This document shows positions 16,812-25,152 of a DNA stretch of 44,147 nucleotides, piece after piece. The number at the start of each line of letters is the position of its first letter. Position 1 is the first letter of the stretch. This DNA is from GWC2-45-44 sp041661665. Lineage in GTDB: Bacteria > Planctomycetota > Phycisphaerae > Sedimentisphaerales > UBA12454. Location: assembly GCA_041661665.1 (NCBI GenBank), contig JBAZTW010000020.1, positions 1-44,147 of the forward strand, given 5' to 3'. The translations under genes were made by a program, and so were the position numbers. Below the pieces are notes generated by a model, which saw only the letters and a program-made list of their open reading frames with translations, was not told the DNA's origin and ran no database searches.

Positions 16812-17014
16812 TCCACTTACTTAGCCCCCGGCTTTATGCCGCCGGTTCGTAGTTAGCCCCCAACTTTATGTTGGGGGTTTTACCTTGCAAATTGTTTTAA
16901 TCTTATTCATTCCACTTTTTAGTTAGCCCCCAGATTTATTCTGGGGGTTCGTTTTCGCCCCGCGATTTATTCGCGGGGGGTTTACTTTGCAAATTGTTTT
17001 TTAGCTTATTCATT
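16804..17014. repeat. Two ~100-bp tandem units with four TTTAT-loop hairpins
   Basis: TTATTCATTCCACTT at 16804 and 16903, with its truncated form at 17006, and TTGCAAATTGTTTT at 16885 and 16987, define a period of 99-103 bp. Each unit holds two hairpins with 8-base arms and loop TTTAT: 16825-16845 (CCCCCGGC arm, two mismatches), 16857-16877 (CCCCCAAC), 16927-16947 (CCCCCAGA) and 16958-16978 (CCCCGCGA). The bases next to the loop differ between copies but stay paired. On the minus strand each unit starts with ATGAATAA, mimicking the kinase start. Confidence 0.8.
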
Positions 17015-19032
17015 TATTTTGAATTTGGGTCATTCAATTTAGTTAACATTGTAATTGCCGCCTGTGCATTGCTTTTGACCATAGAGTCCGTATCATCAAG
17101 AGCTTTTTGAAGCGTTGGAAGTGCGGCCTTATCGCCACAGAGACCCAGAGCGTAAGCTGCACATCTTCTTACATAGCCATCTTTGTCATTTAATGTCATA
17201 TCTTTCAACGTTTCAAAACTTGATGAAACTTTTGCTGCGCCAAGAGTGATAGCGGCCATTCCTCTGGTAAAATTTTCTTCGTGCTTGCAGAGTCGAAGCA
17301 GTTTTTCTTCAGCAGGGGCGATACTTTCAAAACCGCCTTGCCAGAGAATATAAATTGCAGAACGTCTTACTGTTGCCATGGGGTCATCAAGATATTTGAC
17401 AATTTCTGAAACTACGAGATTCTGGTCAAGACCTTTGAGCGATTTTAGAGATTCGGCGACTCTTGGGTCTGTTTCCGCACAGGTGGAAATTGTAAGTACT
17501 GCTTTTTGTACAATCTTATTCATATCCAGAGGAGATACATTAATAGCGCCTGTAAGCTTATATTGAAAAGAAGTTGTTATGCTTCCGCCTGCTGGTATTA
17601 CTTCTTCAACGCCAAGTTCGATTCTGCCGTTCTTTTCAGTCCGTTTCATATTAGGCGGAACGGTAGAAATAACTTCCGCACCTTTAGGCAGCAGATAAGT
17701 TTCTATACGCATTGTGGGCTTGTTGGAACCTGGATGATGCTTCATATAATACTGATAAGCATCTTTCATATCAGGAATAGGACTTATCAGGCCAGTCATT
17801 GTTCCATACATAGTATAACTTAATTCTTCACCTGGCTTTATTGGCGGATTAAATGTAACCTTATAACGATAGTGATTTCCTTCGTGTGTGGCGATAAATT
17901 CAACAGACCTGTTGTTGCCGTCGATTATTTTTGCAAGATTTACAAAATCTGAATTGCGGAATTGATTATATGGAATAGGCTCGGTGCCATTGTTTTTGAT
18001 GTGGTTTGGCATATAATAATGCATTAATCCGTTGGGCTCGATATCATAATGTATTTCCTGAACAAGCTCAATCGGCCTTGTCAAATATATATTGACGGTA
18101 TGGTCCGTATTCTCAGGCACTTCCTTTTTCCACCAGTAAATATCCCACCCATCGAGGGTCTTTTTGCCGGTGTATTCTTCGCTTTTCTTTACAATATGCA
18201 TACCTTCCGGCACAGCCAAAAAGAACGTCTCAAAGCAATGGTCGCCAAAATGGTTATTCATTTTTAATTGATAACCCTGTTCTGTTTTTGCCAGCGCCTT
18301 GCTGCCATCAGTTTCCCAGCCATAGCTGAAAAATCCGCCAGGCTGCAAAGGTTCTTTAGGGGTCCAATAAATATTGTAAAAATTGCTGCGGTTTGCATCA
18401 GGCACAATTTCAACATCTATCAGACTGTTCATAGAATCATAAAGTTTTTGATTGGGGCTTGTTGTTCCGGAAAGTCGGTATTTTCCGGTAATAGGCTTGT
18501 CTGTCCAGTTCATAGCATAGCCCATTCCGCCGGTGCGAATAGCAAAATCTTTGTTAACGACATAAATATGACTAGTCGAATATAATTTTCTCATACCCGC
18601 TTCTGCGCAGGCTTCGCCATATTTGCTGCCGATGAACGCACAGGCTTCTACATCTAAAATCTCGAAGATATTTTTATCAGCGTCTTTTATAAATCCTAAT
18701 TTATCAAGCTGCTGCTGTGCTTTTTTAGCTGCGACTTTTTGTTCAGGGTAATAATTAACAACTTCCTGAAACAGTTTTATTGCTTCTTGTTTCTTATCTT
18801 TTTTCAGATTGCACAAACCAAGCTGATAGGTTGCGATAGCTGTTACGCGTTCGACATCGTTGTAATCGCTGCGAATCTGGCTGTAAATCTCCATTGCCTT
18901 TTCGAGATTGCCCTCAGTCTCCTCCGCGTAAATTCCCTGCTGAAGCAAAACAGCGGGGGATTTTACCTCAGCGGCAAAGACCGCTGCCGCCGCAGCCAGT
19001 ATGAAAAACATAACTACACTTACCCTTTTCAT
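17014..19032 (-). CDS. Secreted protein with TPR-like N-terminus and HEAT-repeat C-terminus
   Basis: 672 aa with the signal peptide MKRVSVVMFFILAAAAAVFA. Residues about 28-115 form TPR-like helices (KAMEIYSQIRSDY, EAIKLFQEVVNYYPEQKVA). A central beta-rich region (about 150-500) has no family I recognise. The C-terminus (about 540-665) has HEAT-type repeats (MATVRRSAIYILWQGG, FTRGMAAITLGAA, YVRRCAAYALGLCGD). AAAGGAG lies 8 nt before the ATG. It is probably periplasmic. It stands upstream of the kinase on the same strand, so a link to the sensing pathway is possible but unproven. Confidence 0.72.
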   Translation of the reverse strand: MKRVSVVMFFILAAAAAVFAAEVKSPAVLLQQGIYAEETEGNLEKAMEIYSQIRSDYNDVERVTAIATYQLGLCNLKKDKKQEAIKLFQEVVNYYPEQKVAAKKAQQQLDKLGFIKDADKNIFEILDVEACAFIGSKYGEACAEAGMRKLYSTSHIYVVNKDFAIRTGGMGYAMNWTDKPITGKYRLSGTTSPNQKLYDSMNSLIDVEIVPDANRSNFYNIYWTPKEPLQPGGFFSYGWETDGSKALAKTEQGYQLKMNNHFGDHCFETFFLAVPEGMHIVKKSEEYTGKKTLDGWDIYWWKKEVPENTDHTVNIYLTRPIELVQEIHYDIEPNGLMHYYMPNHIKNNGTEPIPYNQFRNSDFVNLAKIIDGNNRSVEFIATHEGNHYRYKVTFNPPIKPGEELSYTMYGTMTGLISPIPDMKDAYQYYMKHHPGSNKPTMRIETYLLPKGAEVISTVPPNMKRTEKNGRIELGVEEVIPAGGSITTSFQYKLTGAINVSPLDMNKIVQKAVLTISTCAETDPRVAESLKSLKGLDQNLVVSEIVKYLDDPMATVRRSAIYILWQGGFESIAPAEEKLLRLCKHEENFTRGMAAITLGAAKVSSSFETLKDMTLNDKDGYVRRCAAYALGLCGDKAALPTLQKALDDTDSMVKSNAQAAITMLTKLNDPNSK

Positions 19033-19269
19033 TGTACGACTCCTTTAAACAATAGATTAACATAAAAAATTAACCAACGACAGGGCAAATTTTAACGAGG
19101 AGTTGTTACCGAATTGTTACGGAATTGTACTTTTTTGAAGATTTTTCAAAAAAAAATTTTTAATCGCATATCACGCCGATTCCCACTGATAAAAAAGGAG
19201 GTAAAGAGGTAAGGAAAATCGAGCAAAAGCACAAAAGCCCTTGCTTCCTTACTTCCTTATTTCATTTCT

Positions 19270-19767
19270 TTATCCCAGCCTTGCCAGCATATTTCTGATA
19301 AAGCCGGTAAGCACTTTTGCGGGCACGTTAGCCAGTTCCGGCTCAGGAATTTCATCGTTGAGCATTTTTTCGAGGATTCTTTTGGCCTGGGCTTTATATG
19401 GCGTTATCTTGTTGGATGCATTGGCGGCCTCATCAAGCGAACCACCGGCCATAAGGCCGAGATACTTAACTATTCTAACGGTTAAGACCTTTTCATCAAT
19501 TGCCGCGGCGCGCCCGGCCTCTCCCGGTTCTTCTATCTCATGCAGCAGTTCCTCTGTTATGTGATAGGTCTCTCTCATCAGTTCCTTGTATTCCGTTTCC
19601 TCCTCTTCATTTATCGGAGCAAGCTTAATCTCCTCCTCACCATCGGCGGGAGGCAGCGGTATATAACATTTAAAGCCGCAATGCGGACATTTAGCCCATT
19701 TGCCGCCGGCGTTGTCAGGAGCATTGATTTTATTTTTACAGCATTCACAGGTCAGTGTAATAGCCAT
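19270..19767 (-). CDS. Zinc-ribbon protein of unknown function
   Basis: 165 aa. The start is the ATG at 19767 with AAAGGAGAT 7 nt upstream; an earlier in-frame start lacks support. An N-terminal zinc ribbon has two CxxC knuckles (CECCKNKI and KCPHCGFKCY). A long acidic segment (EEEIKLAPINEEEETEYKEL) and a helical C-terminal domain follow. It lies 13 nt after queF, so the two are probably co-transcribed. I do not recognise the helical part. Confidence 0.65.
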   Translation of the reverse strand: MAITLTCECCKNKINAPDNAGGKWAKCPHCGFKCYIPLPPADGEEEIKLAPINEEEETEYKELMRETYHITEELLHEIEEPGEAGRAAAIDEKVLTVRIVKYLGLMAGGSLDEAANASNKITPYKAQAKRILEKMLNDEIPEPELANVPAKVLTGFIRNMLARLG

Positions 19768-19780
19768 TTCGCCATCTCCT

Positions 19781-20125
19781 TTATTGTTTGTATTCCGCAG
19801 CAACCTCGGTTGTGATTCCGCCGCGAGGCGTGAACTTCGAGGTAATCTTCATCCATTTCGGTTTTGATTCCGCTGACAGATAATCGAGAATCTCATTGGT
19901 AAGAGCCTCGTAGAAAATGCCCTTGTTTCTGAAGCTCTGCATATAGTATTTGAGGCTTTTCAGCTCGATGCACTTCCGGGCTGGGCAGTATTCGATTGTA
20001 ATCGTTCCGAAATCGGGCTGGCCTGTTTTCGGACAGACGCTGGTGAACTCCGGGCAGTCGATTTTTATAACGTAATCTCGCTGCGGTTTGGGGTTGTCGA
20101 AAAGCTCAATTTTGACATTACTCAT
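19781..20125 (-). CDS. queF: NADPH-dependent preQ0 reductase QueF
   Basis: 114 aa, the short unimodular QueF type. It reduces the nitrile of 7-cyano-7-deazaguanine (preQ0) to preQ1 in queuosine synthesis. EFTSVCPKTGQPDFG places the nucleophile at C31 and the acid at D38. The QueF signature ELKSLKYYMQSFRN follows. It is divergent from queC, with the 46 bases between them holding both promoters. No preQ1 riboswitch was recognised. Confidence 0.93.
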   Translation of the reverse strand: MSNVKIELFDNPKPQRDYVIKIDCPEFTSVCPKTGQPDFGTITIEYCPARKCIELKSLKYYMQSFRNKGIFYEALTNEILDYLSAESKPKWMKITSKFTPRGGITTEVAAEYKQ

Positions 20126-20171
20126 ACTATCACTATAATATAAATCATTAGTATTGGCAAGCGGAGTATTT

Positions 20172-20866
20172 ATGACAAAAAAAACTAAAAAAGCGGTTAT
20201 TCTGCTCAGCGGCGGTTTAGATTCGGCTACGACTCTGGCAATCGCAAAGAGCAGAGGTTTTGAGTGTCTTGCCGTCAGCTTCAGCTATAACCAGCGGCAC
20301 AGCATAGAGTTAAGAAGTGCGAAAAAAGTTGCACGGTTTTTCGCGGTCAGGGAACATAAAACTATCACCATAGACTCTGGTGTGTTTTCTAATTCGGCGT
20401 TGACTGACAAAACAATAAAAGTCCCTTTAGGCAGGTCTATTGACCCAAAAAAAATCCCCATCACCTACGTCCCCGCCGAAACACAATTTTCCTAAGTTTC
20501 GCACTGGCAATCGCCGAGGCCATCGGAGCGTTTGATATTTTCATAGGTGTCAACGCCGCCGATTACAGCGGCTATCCAGACTGCCGGCCAGAGTATATCA
20601 AGGCCTTTGAAAAAATGGCTAATCTTGCCACAGCCGCTGCGGTTGAGAAAAAAGGCAAATATAAAATCCACACACCTATAATCAAAATGACCAAAGCTCA
20701 AATAATAAAAACCGGCGCTCGGCTCGGCGTTGATTATTCCATCACCCATAGCTGCTATAACCCTGACAAAAAAGGACTGCCCTGCGGCAGATGCGATTCC
20801 TGCCAACTTCGACTTAAAGGCTTTAAAGAGGCAGGCCTGAAAGACCCCATAAAATATGCAAAATAG
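20172..20866 (+). pseudogene. queC: preQ0 synthase QueC with a single-base frameshift
   Basis: QueC makes preQ0 from 7-carboxy-7-deazaguanine, ammonia and ATP. The first frame (20172 to a stop at 20493-20495) has the ATP-pyrophosphatase loop LLSGGLDSAT and ends TYVPAETQFS. The expected family sequence is TYVPARNTIFLSFALAIAEA. Exactly that appears if one C is restored after 20477 (GCC-CGA-AAC-ACA). The second frame then continues to 20866 with the zinc cysteines CYNPDKKGLPCGRCDSC. Restored length is 231 aa, normal for QueC. GGAG lies 5 nt before the ATG. The rest is undamaged, so the shift is either recent or a read error. Confidence 0.9.
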
Positions 20867-21115
20867 AACCACTCGCCCCCTATCTGGTTAAAACCACTTA
20901 TTATCGGTCTGTCCCCAAAAAAACGAATCTCATAAAGATGTTTTTATAATTCATTCCGCCCGATAAGCGTAGTTTTTTATGACCAACGCATAATATATGA
21001 TAAATTCATTTTTCGTCTTATATATAATGCCGATAATACAGGTACAGCAAAAAGAAGGGAGTCGAAGTTGTGTAATTGGAAATTAAAGACAGTCCTTTTT
21101 CGGGAAAATGGCTTT

Positions 21116-21331
21116 ATGAATAATGGGGATTTGTTAGACAAACTTAATCGGGCTTATATGATGGAAGAGGAAATGGCTGGTATGCTGGTTGACCTTTGTC
21201 AGCCTGCGTCTTTGCCCGATGATTTGCCGCAGGAAACGCGCAAGCGTATAGAACGCATTCTGTCTATCATTAAAACAGATACGCTTCGCCACAAGAAAAT
21301 AGTATCAGAAATAAGAGGCAACCTGCTATGA
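21116..21331 (+). CDS. Half-ferritin-like small protein A
   Basis: 71 aa, predicted as two long helices with a loop. Helix 1 is KLNRAYMMEEEMAGMLVDLC. Helix 2 is RKRIERILSIIKTDTLRHKKIVSEI, with TDTLRH in the place of the ferritin-type ExxH metal motif. The ATG at 21116 fits the other family members in the cassette; an upstream TTG would add 16 residues of no likeness. Its stop overlaps the start of the next gene (ATGA), indicating translational coupling. It resembles protein C (24719) in its longer loop. The length is half a normal four-helix ferritin or rubrerythrin domain. Confidence 0.65.
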   Translation: MNNGDLLDKLNRAYMMEEEMAGMLVDLCQPASLPDDLPQETRKRIERILSIIKTDTLRHKKIVSEIRGNLL

Positions 21332-21546
21332 GCATAGACCAAAAAACGCTGGCAGCAAGATTGCGGCAGCTTTTGGCCGCAGACAAAAACGCCGTTGACA
21401 TATATTCAGAATTATCAGAACTAATGAAAGAAGACAGCTTAGGCAAAGTATTCGCCAATATCGCTAAAGATGAAAAACGCCATACTGTCTGGGGCGAAGA
21501 AATGTTATCGCTTCTGGAGAACACAAATTGTCCGATAAAAAGCTAA
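21328..21546 (+). CDS. Half-ferritin-like small protein B
   Basis: 72 aa. Helix 1 is LLAADKNAVDIYSELSELM. Helix 2 is KVFANIAKDEKRHTVWGEEM. The pattern (acidic residue and Tyr in helix 1, DExRH in helix 2) is that of rubrerythrin/ferritin-like diiron helices, but only one helix pair is present, so a dimer would be needed to build a four-helix site. It overlaps gene A by 4 nt and the glycosyltransferase by 19 nt. It is closest to protein D of this cassette. Confidence 0.72.
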   Translation: MSIDQKTLAARLRQLLAADKNAVDIYSELSELMKEDSLGKVFANIAKDEKRHTVWGEEMLSLLENTNCPIKS

Positions 21547-22868
21547 CAACCGAATGGGGTAAGCTTTTTGAAATATTCATTATTCTAATTGTTATCCCTA
21601 CCTTTATTTTTTATTTCGTTGGTCTCTATCGACCCGCCTTATTAAATTTTTCATATTATTTTATCGTATCGCTTTTTATATTCCAGTCGGGACTTTCCTA
21701 TATATATTCGCTCAGTGCCTTCAGAAGGAAAAAATTCAGGGAGCTGCCTTGTGCGAAACACATCTTAATCCCAAAAAGCACCTTTATCGTAAGCGCTTAT
21801 CTGCCGAATGAAATCGATGTTATTGAAGATACTTTGCTGAACGTCCTAAAAAACGTTGAACGCCCAGCAGATGGGATTGAAGTGATTTTAGCCTATAATA
21901 CCCCGCATATGGAGGGAATCGAGCCGCGGCTGCGGGAACTCGCGTATGAATGGCCGGAACTTATCCTGTCTAACGCTTACGGCTCAAAGAGCAAAAGCGA
22001 GAATCTGAATTACGCTCTGGAAATCGCTTCAGGCGAAATGATTGTACTTTTAGATGCCGACCATCTGGTTTCCCCTGATTGTCTTTCTTTAGCCTGGCGA
22101 TGGCTGGATGAGGGTTATAATGTTGTTCAGGGCAGATGCAAAATCCGCAATGGCGGAAAAGGTATTGTCTCGTCGCTGGTTGAAGTTGAGTTTGAGGCTA
22201 TTTATGGTGTCAGTCATTATGCCAAGTCAAGAATCTTCGATTCAACGCTCTTTGGAGGGACGAATGGTTATTGGCGAAGTTCGCTGATAAAAAATATAAA
22301 ATTCAGGAAAGACCGATTAACTGAAGATATCGATGCAACCTTACGGGCAATACTTGCCGGCAATCACATCGTGCACGACCGCTCGATTATTTCTACAGAG
22401 CTTGCCCCGGAAACTCTGGGAGGATTTTGGTTTCAGCGCAAGCGATGGGCGCAGGGGTGGTTTCAGTGTTCGGTACGATATCAGCTTCCTATTTGGGGTT
22501 GTAAATATCTCAATACTTTCCAGAAGTTTATGTGGACAACGCTGCTTATGTGGAGAGTTACTTACGACATCTTAAGCCATTTGCTTTTTCCGATTGTATT
22601 CGCTTTCTGGATATTAAAAAACAAAATAACATTACCGATGAATAACTTTATCTGGTTTGCGATATTATTTACGCTGCTTAGCGGCCCATTTGAGGCTGCT
22701 GTGGCATATAAGAATGCTTCTCTGCCAAGGGCATCTGTCATACGGTATCTTTTCTATGCTTTTCTTACATTCCCCTTTACAACGTTCAAGAATGCTATTC
22801 AGGTTGTCGCCATCAGAGATGAGCTTTTGGGCAAACGAGAGTGGGTAGTTTCGCAGAGGAAAAAATGA
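21528..22868 (+). CDS. Processive GT2 membrane glycosyltransferase (PgaC/BcsA-like)
   Basis: 446 aa. Two N-terminal membrane helices (about 12-32 and 40-60), a GT-A domain and three or four C-terminal helices. Motifs: VLLDADHL (D near 176), RLTEDIDA (about 265) and QRKRWAQGW (about 303), the D, DxD, D and Q(Q/R)xRW set of processive beta-glycan synthases. It should polymerise and export a polysaccharide across the inner membrane. The sugar is not determinable. The start is TTG at 21528, supported by GGAG 9 nt upstream. It overlaps half-ferritin B by 19 nt and the exporter gene by ATGA. Confidence 0.87.
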   Translation: MSDKKLTTEWGKLFEIFIILIVIPTFIFYFVGLYRPALLNFSYYFIVSLFIFQSGLSYIYSLSAFRRKKFRELPCAKHILIPKSTFIVSAYLPNEIDVIEDTLLNVLKNVERPADGIEVILAYNTPHMEGIEPRLRELAYEWPELILSNAYGSKSKSENLNYALEIASGEMIVLLDADHLVSPDCLSLAWRWLDEGYNVVQGRCKIRNGGKGIVSSLVEVEFEAIYGVSHYAKSRIFDSTLFGGTNGYWRSSLIKNIKFRKDRLTEDIDATLRAILAGNHIVHDRSIISTELAPETLGGFWFQRKRWAQGWFQCSVRYQLPIWGCKYLNTFQKFMWTTLLMWRVTYDILSHLLFPIVFAFWILKNKITLPMNNFIWFAILFTLLSGPFEAAVAYKNASLPRASVIRYLFYAFLTFPFTTFKNAIQVVAIRDELLGKREWVVSQRKK

Positions 22869-24649
22869 CAAATAGAAATATACACATTCTGTTTATATTA
22901 TTTATCAGCATATTTTTTACGACAGCAGCCTTTTGTGACTCTTTTAATGATGAATTGAGCAAGGCACGAAAGTTTGTGGAACAAAAGTCGTATAGCGAGG
23001 CGATTAAGATATATACGAGTATCAGCCCGGAATTACATAAAGACTCAGGCTTGATAATAGAATGGGCACGCGTTTACACCTATGCAGATAATCATCAGGA
23101 AGCGATAAAGCTTTTTGAGGAGGTGCGTTCGACTCATCCGGAACGCTCCGCCGAGATAATCAGGGAACTGGCTGACCAATACAGGTGGAACGGCCAAAGA
23201 GCAAAGGCGGTGGAAGTATATAAAGAAGCTCTTGCGTTAAAACTTGAAGACCCGCAGATATACCTGGGATTGGCGGATGCACTATTTTCAGATGACAAAA
23301 AAAACGAAGCTCTGCAAATATACAGCGAGGCTCTTGAACGCTGGCCTGATAATACCAATGCGATGCTTGGCAAGGCCAATGTCTTAAGTCATCTGGACAA
23401 ACTTGAGAAATCTTACGCGTTATATCAGAAGGTTCTTGACAGAGACCCTGAAAATCTCAATGCGCTTAATTCCCAAGCCAGAGTTTTGGTCTGGCAGGGA
23501 TATCATCGTAAGGGCATCAGCAGGTATCAGGAAATACTCAATCGCTATCCGAATAATCCGGATGCGATAGAGGGGCTTGCTTTTGCCCTGCATTGGGTCG
23601 GAGATGATGCGCGAGCGGTCGAGAAAACCAAAAAACTTTTGGAATTTGAACCAAACCGTCCTGCGGCGAAGGATTTGTTCGCCCAGATTAAAAATTCTCA
23701 ACATCCGTTTGTCAGACCTTATGGCAGATTTACCAGCGACAGTACGCCTCAAACTGTTGCCACAGGAGGAGTGCGTGCGGGATTACATCTGAATTATTCT
23801 ACTTCTATAGATGGAATATATGAGCATCAGGTTTTACGTAAAAGAGACTCATCTGTGCCGACTTTATTCGCAAACCGCGGAGGATTCGGTCTTAGTAAAA
23901 GTTTCGGACACACCTACGAATTCAATACGTTTTTATACCAGACGCATTTTGACAAGGCTGATTTTGAGCCGTTCACTACGAATACCTGGTTCACCTATAA
24001 ACCGGATGATTATTGGCGTTTTGATGTTGCCTATGAGCGGGAAACATTTGAAGATAATGATGCGATTCTCAATAAAATTATTACTGATAGCGTATCATTT
24101 TCCACTGATTTCAGATTGAATCGTTTTTGGTTTATTAGCGCAAAATACAAACGAAGCTATTATAGCGATGATAATCTGCAGAATCAGTTTTTTGGCACAC
24201 TCGAATATCGCATTTCACACAAGCCTTACGTTAAGCTGTATTATAACTATTATTATTCTGACTGGGCACAGCAGGGACTTAATCATGGTTACTTTAGTCC
24301 CGCTTCGCTTTCTTCGCATTCGGTAGGTTTATATACAGGCATAGACATCACAAAAAAATTATTCGTCGAAGCCAAAGCTTCCGGCGGATATGAATTCCAG
24401 CGTAAACCGGACGACCAGCATGATATATCAAACCACCCCACTTGTTATGCCGCGGTAAGTCTTAACTATCGCCTTGCGGACAATTGGCTGCTTTCGCTCT
24501 CCGGCGATTATTTTACCACCTGGCCGGATCATGGTTTGAGTTCATATCAACGAAAAGGTGTCTACATAAGTATTACATATAATTTCGGCACTAAGCCTAT
24601 CGGTATGCGTAGCGCAACCAGACCATCCCGCAGAACCGGGGGTAATTAA
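22865..24649 (+). CDS. TPR/outer-membrane beta-barrel polysaccharide exporter (PgaA/BcsC-like)
   Basis: 594 aa. The signal peptide is about 1-26. Some seven TPR-type repeats follow (ELSKARKFVEQKSYSEAIKI, AVEVYKEALALKLEDPQIYL, ALQIYSEALERWPDNTNAML, SRYQEILNRYPNNPDAIEGL), to about residue 280. The rest is a run of alternating amphipathic beta strands with aromatic ends (SVGLYTGIDITKKLFVEAKA, KGVYISITYNFG), as in a 14-16-strand barrel. This matches outer-membrane exporters working with processive synthases. The ATG at 22865 overlaps the synthase stop (ATGA) and has GAGG upstream. A basic tail (RSATRPSRRTGGN) follows the barrel, which is unusual. Confidence 0.82.
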   Translation: MTNRNIHILFILFISIFFTTAAFCDSFNDELSKARKFVEQKSYSEAIKIYTSISPELHKDSGLIIEWARVYTYADNHQEAIKLFEEVRSTHPERSAEIIRELADQYRWNGQRAKAVEVYKEALALKLEDPQIYLGLADALFSDDKKNEALQIYSEALERWPDNTNAMLGKANVLSHLDKLEKSYALYQKVLDRDPENLNALNSQARVLVWQGYHRKGISRYQEILNRYPNNPDAIEGLAFALHWVGDDARAVEKTKKLLEFEPNRPAAKDLFAQIKNSQHPFVRPYGRFTSDSTPQTVATGGVRAGLHLNYSTSIDGIYEHQVLRKRDSSVPTLFANRGGFGLSKSFGHTYEFNTFLYQTHFDKADFEPFTTNTWFTYKPDDYWRFDVAYERETFEDNDAILNKIITDSVSFSTDFRLNRFWFISAKYKRSYYSDDNLQNQFFGTLEYRISHKPYVKLYYNYYYSDWAQQGLNHGYFSPASLSSHSVGLYTGIDITKKLFVEAKASGGYEFQRKPDDQHDISNHPTCYAAVSLNYRLADNWLLSLSGDYFTTWPDHGLSSYQRKGVYISITYNFGTKPIGMRSATRPSRRTGGN

Positions 24650-24718
24650 GCCTGAACCGGCTTGCCGAAAAACTCAAAACCTGTATAATAGCGGATATCT
24701 CAAATTAACGGAGTCTAT

Positions 24719-24955
24719 ATGACAAAGGAAAAACTCCTGAATCTGCTCGAAGAATCGCTAAAAGCTGAAGAAAACGCCCTGCCGCTCTACACAAAACACC
24801 TGAGCAGCACTTTGTTTCTGTCAGATTTTGATACTGACGAGCAGCGGCACATAATGCGAATTTTAAAAATACTGGAAGATGAATCAAAAGGCCATCGTCA
24901 TACCCTGCTGTGCTTAATAGATAAAATTAAAGAGGATGATAAAGATGTTTACTGA
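24719..24955 (+). CDS. Half-ferritin-like small protein C
   Basis: 78 aa. Helix 1 is LLEESLKAEENALPLYTKHL. Helix 2 is RHIMRILKILEDESKGHRHTL, with an E-D-E-SKG-H-R-H cluster that varies from the usual ExxH. GGAG lies 6 nt before the ATG. It is 69 nt after the exporter stop and overlaps gene D by 11 nt. By loop length and order it corresponds to protein A. Confidence 0.65.
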   Translation: MTKEKLLNLLEESLKAEENALPLYTKHLSSTLFLSDFDTDEQRHIMRILKILEDESKGHRHTLLCLIDKIKEDDKDVY

Positions 24956-25142
24956 ACAGGATTATAGAGAATATTTTGCCGATTTGGAAAAAGCCGAAGG
25001 AAAAATGATAAAATGCCTTGACGAGATTTTGTCGGATATATCGGATGCCGATGTCGCAAAAACGCTAAACAGCATTCACAACGATGAATTCCGTCACCTG
25101 AATCTGGAAAAAGAACTGCTCGCAATCCTCAATGTACAATAA
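24945..25142 (+). CDS. Half-ferritin-like small protein D
   Basis: 65 aa. Helix 1 is YFADLEKAEGKMIKCLDEIL. Helix 2 is KTLNSIHNDEFRHLNLEKEL, with the same DExRH motif as protein B. The ATG at 24945 has GAGGATG upstream; an in-frame ATG 9 nt earlier lacks it. Its reading frame overlaps gene C by 11 nt, which suggests C and D are made together, as are A and B. Confidence 0.7.
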   Translation: MFTEQDYREYFADLEKAEGKMIKCLDEILSDISDADVAKTLNSIHNDEFRHLNLEKELLAILNVQ

Positions 25143-25152
25143 TTTAATCAAT

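Noticed and set aside
16851..16880. Resemblance of GTTAG...CTAAC flanks and hairpins to integron attC sites
   Set aside because: The GTTRRRY/RYYYAAC core is not matched, no integrase is present and the loop and stem sizes differ.
20126..20171. A preQ1 riboswitch between queF and queC
   Set aside because: Only 46 bases separate the divergent starts and no preQ1 pseudoknot pattern was recognisable.
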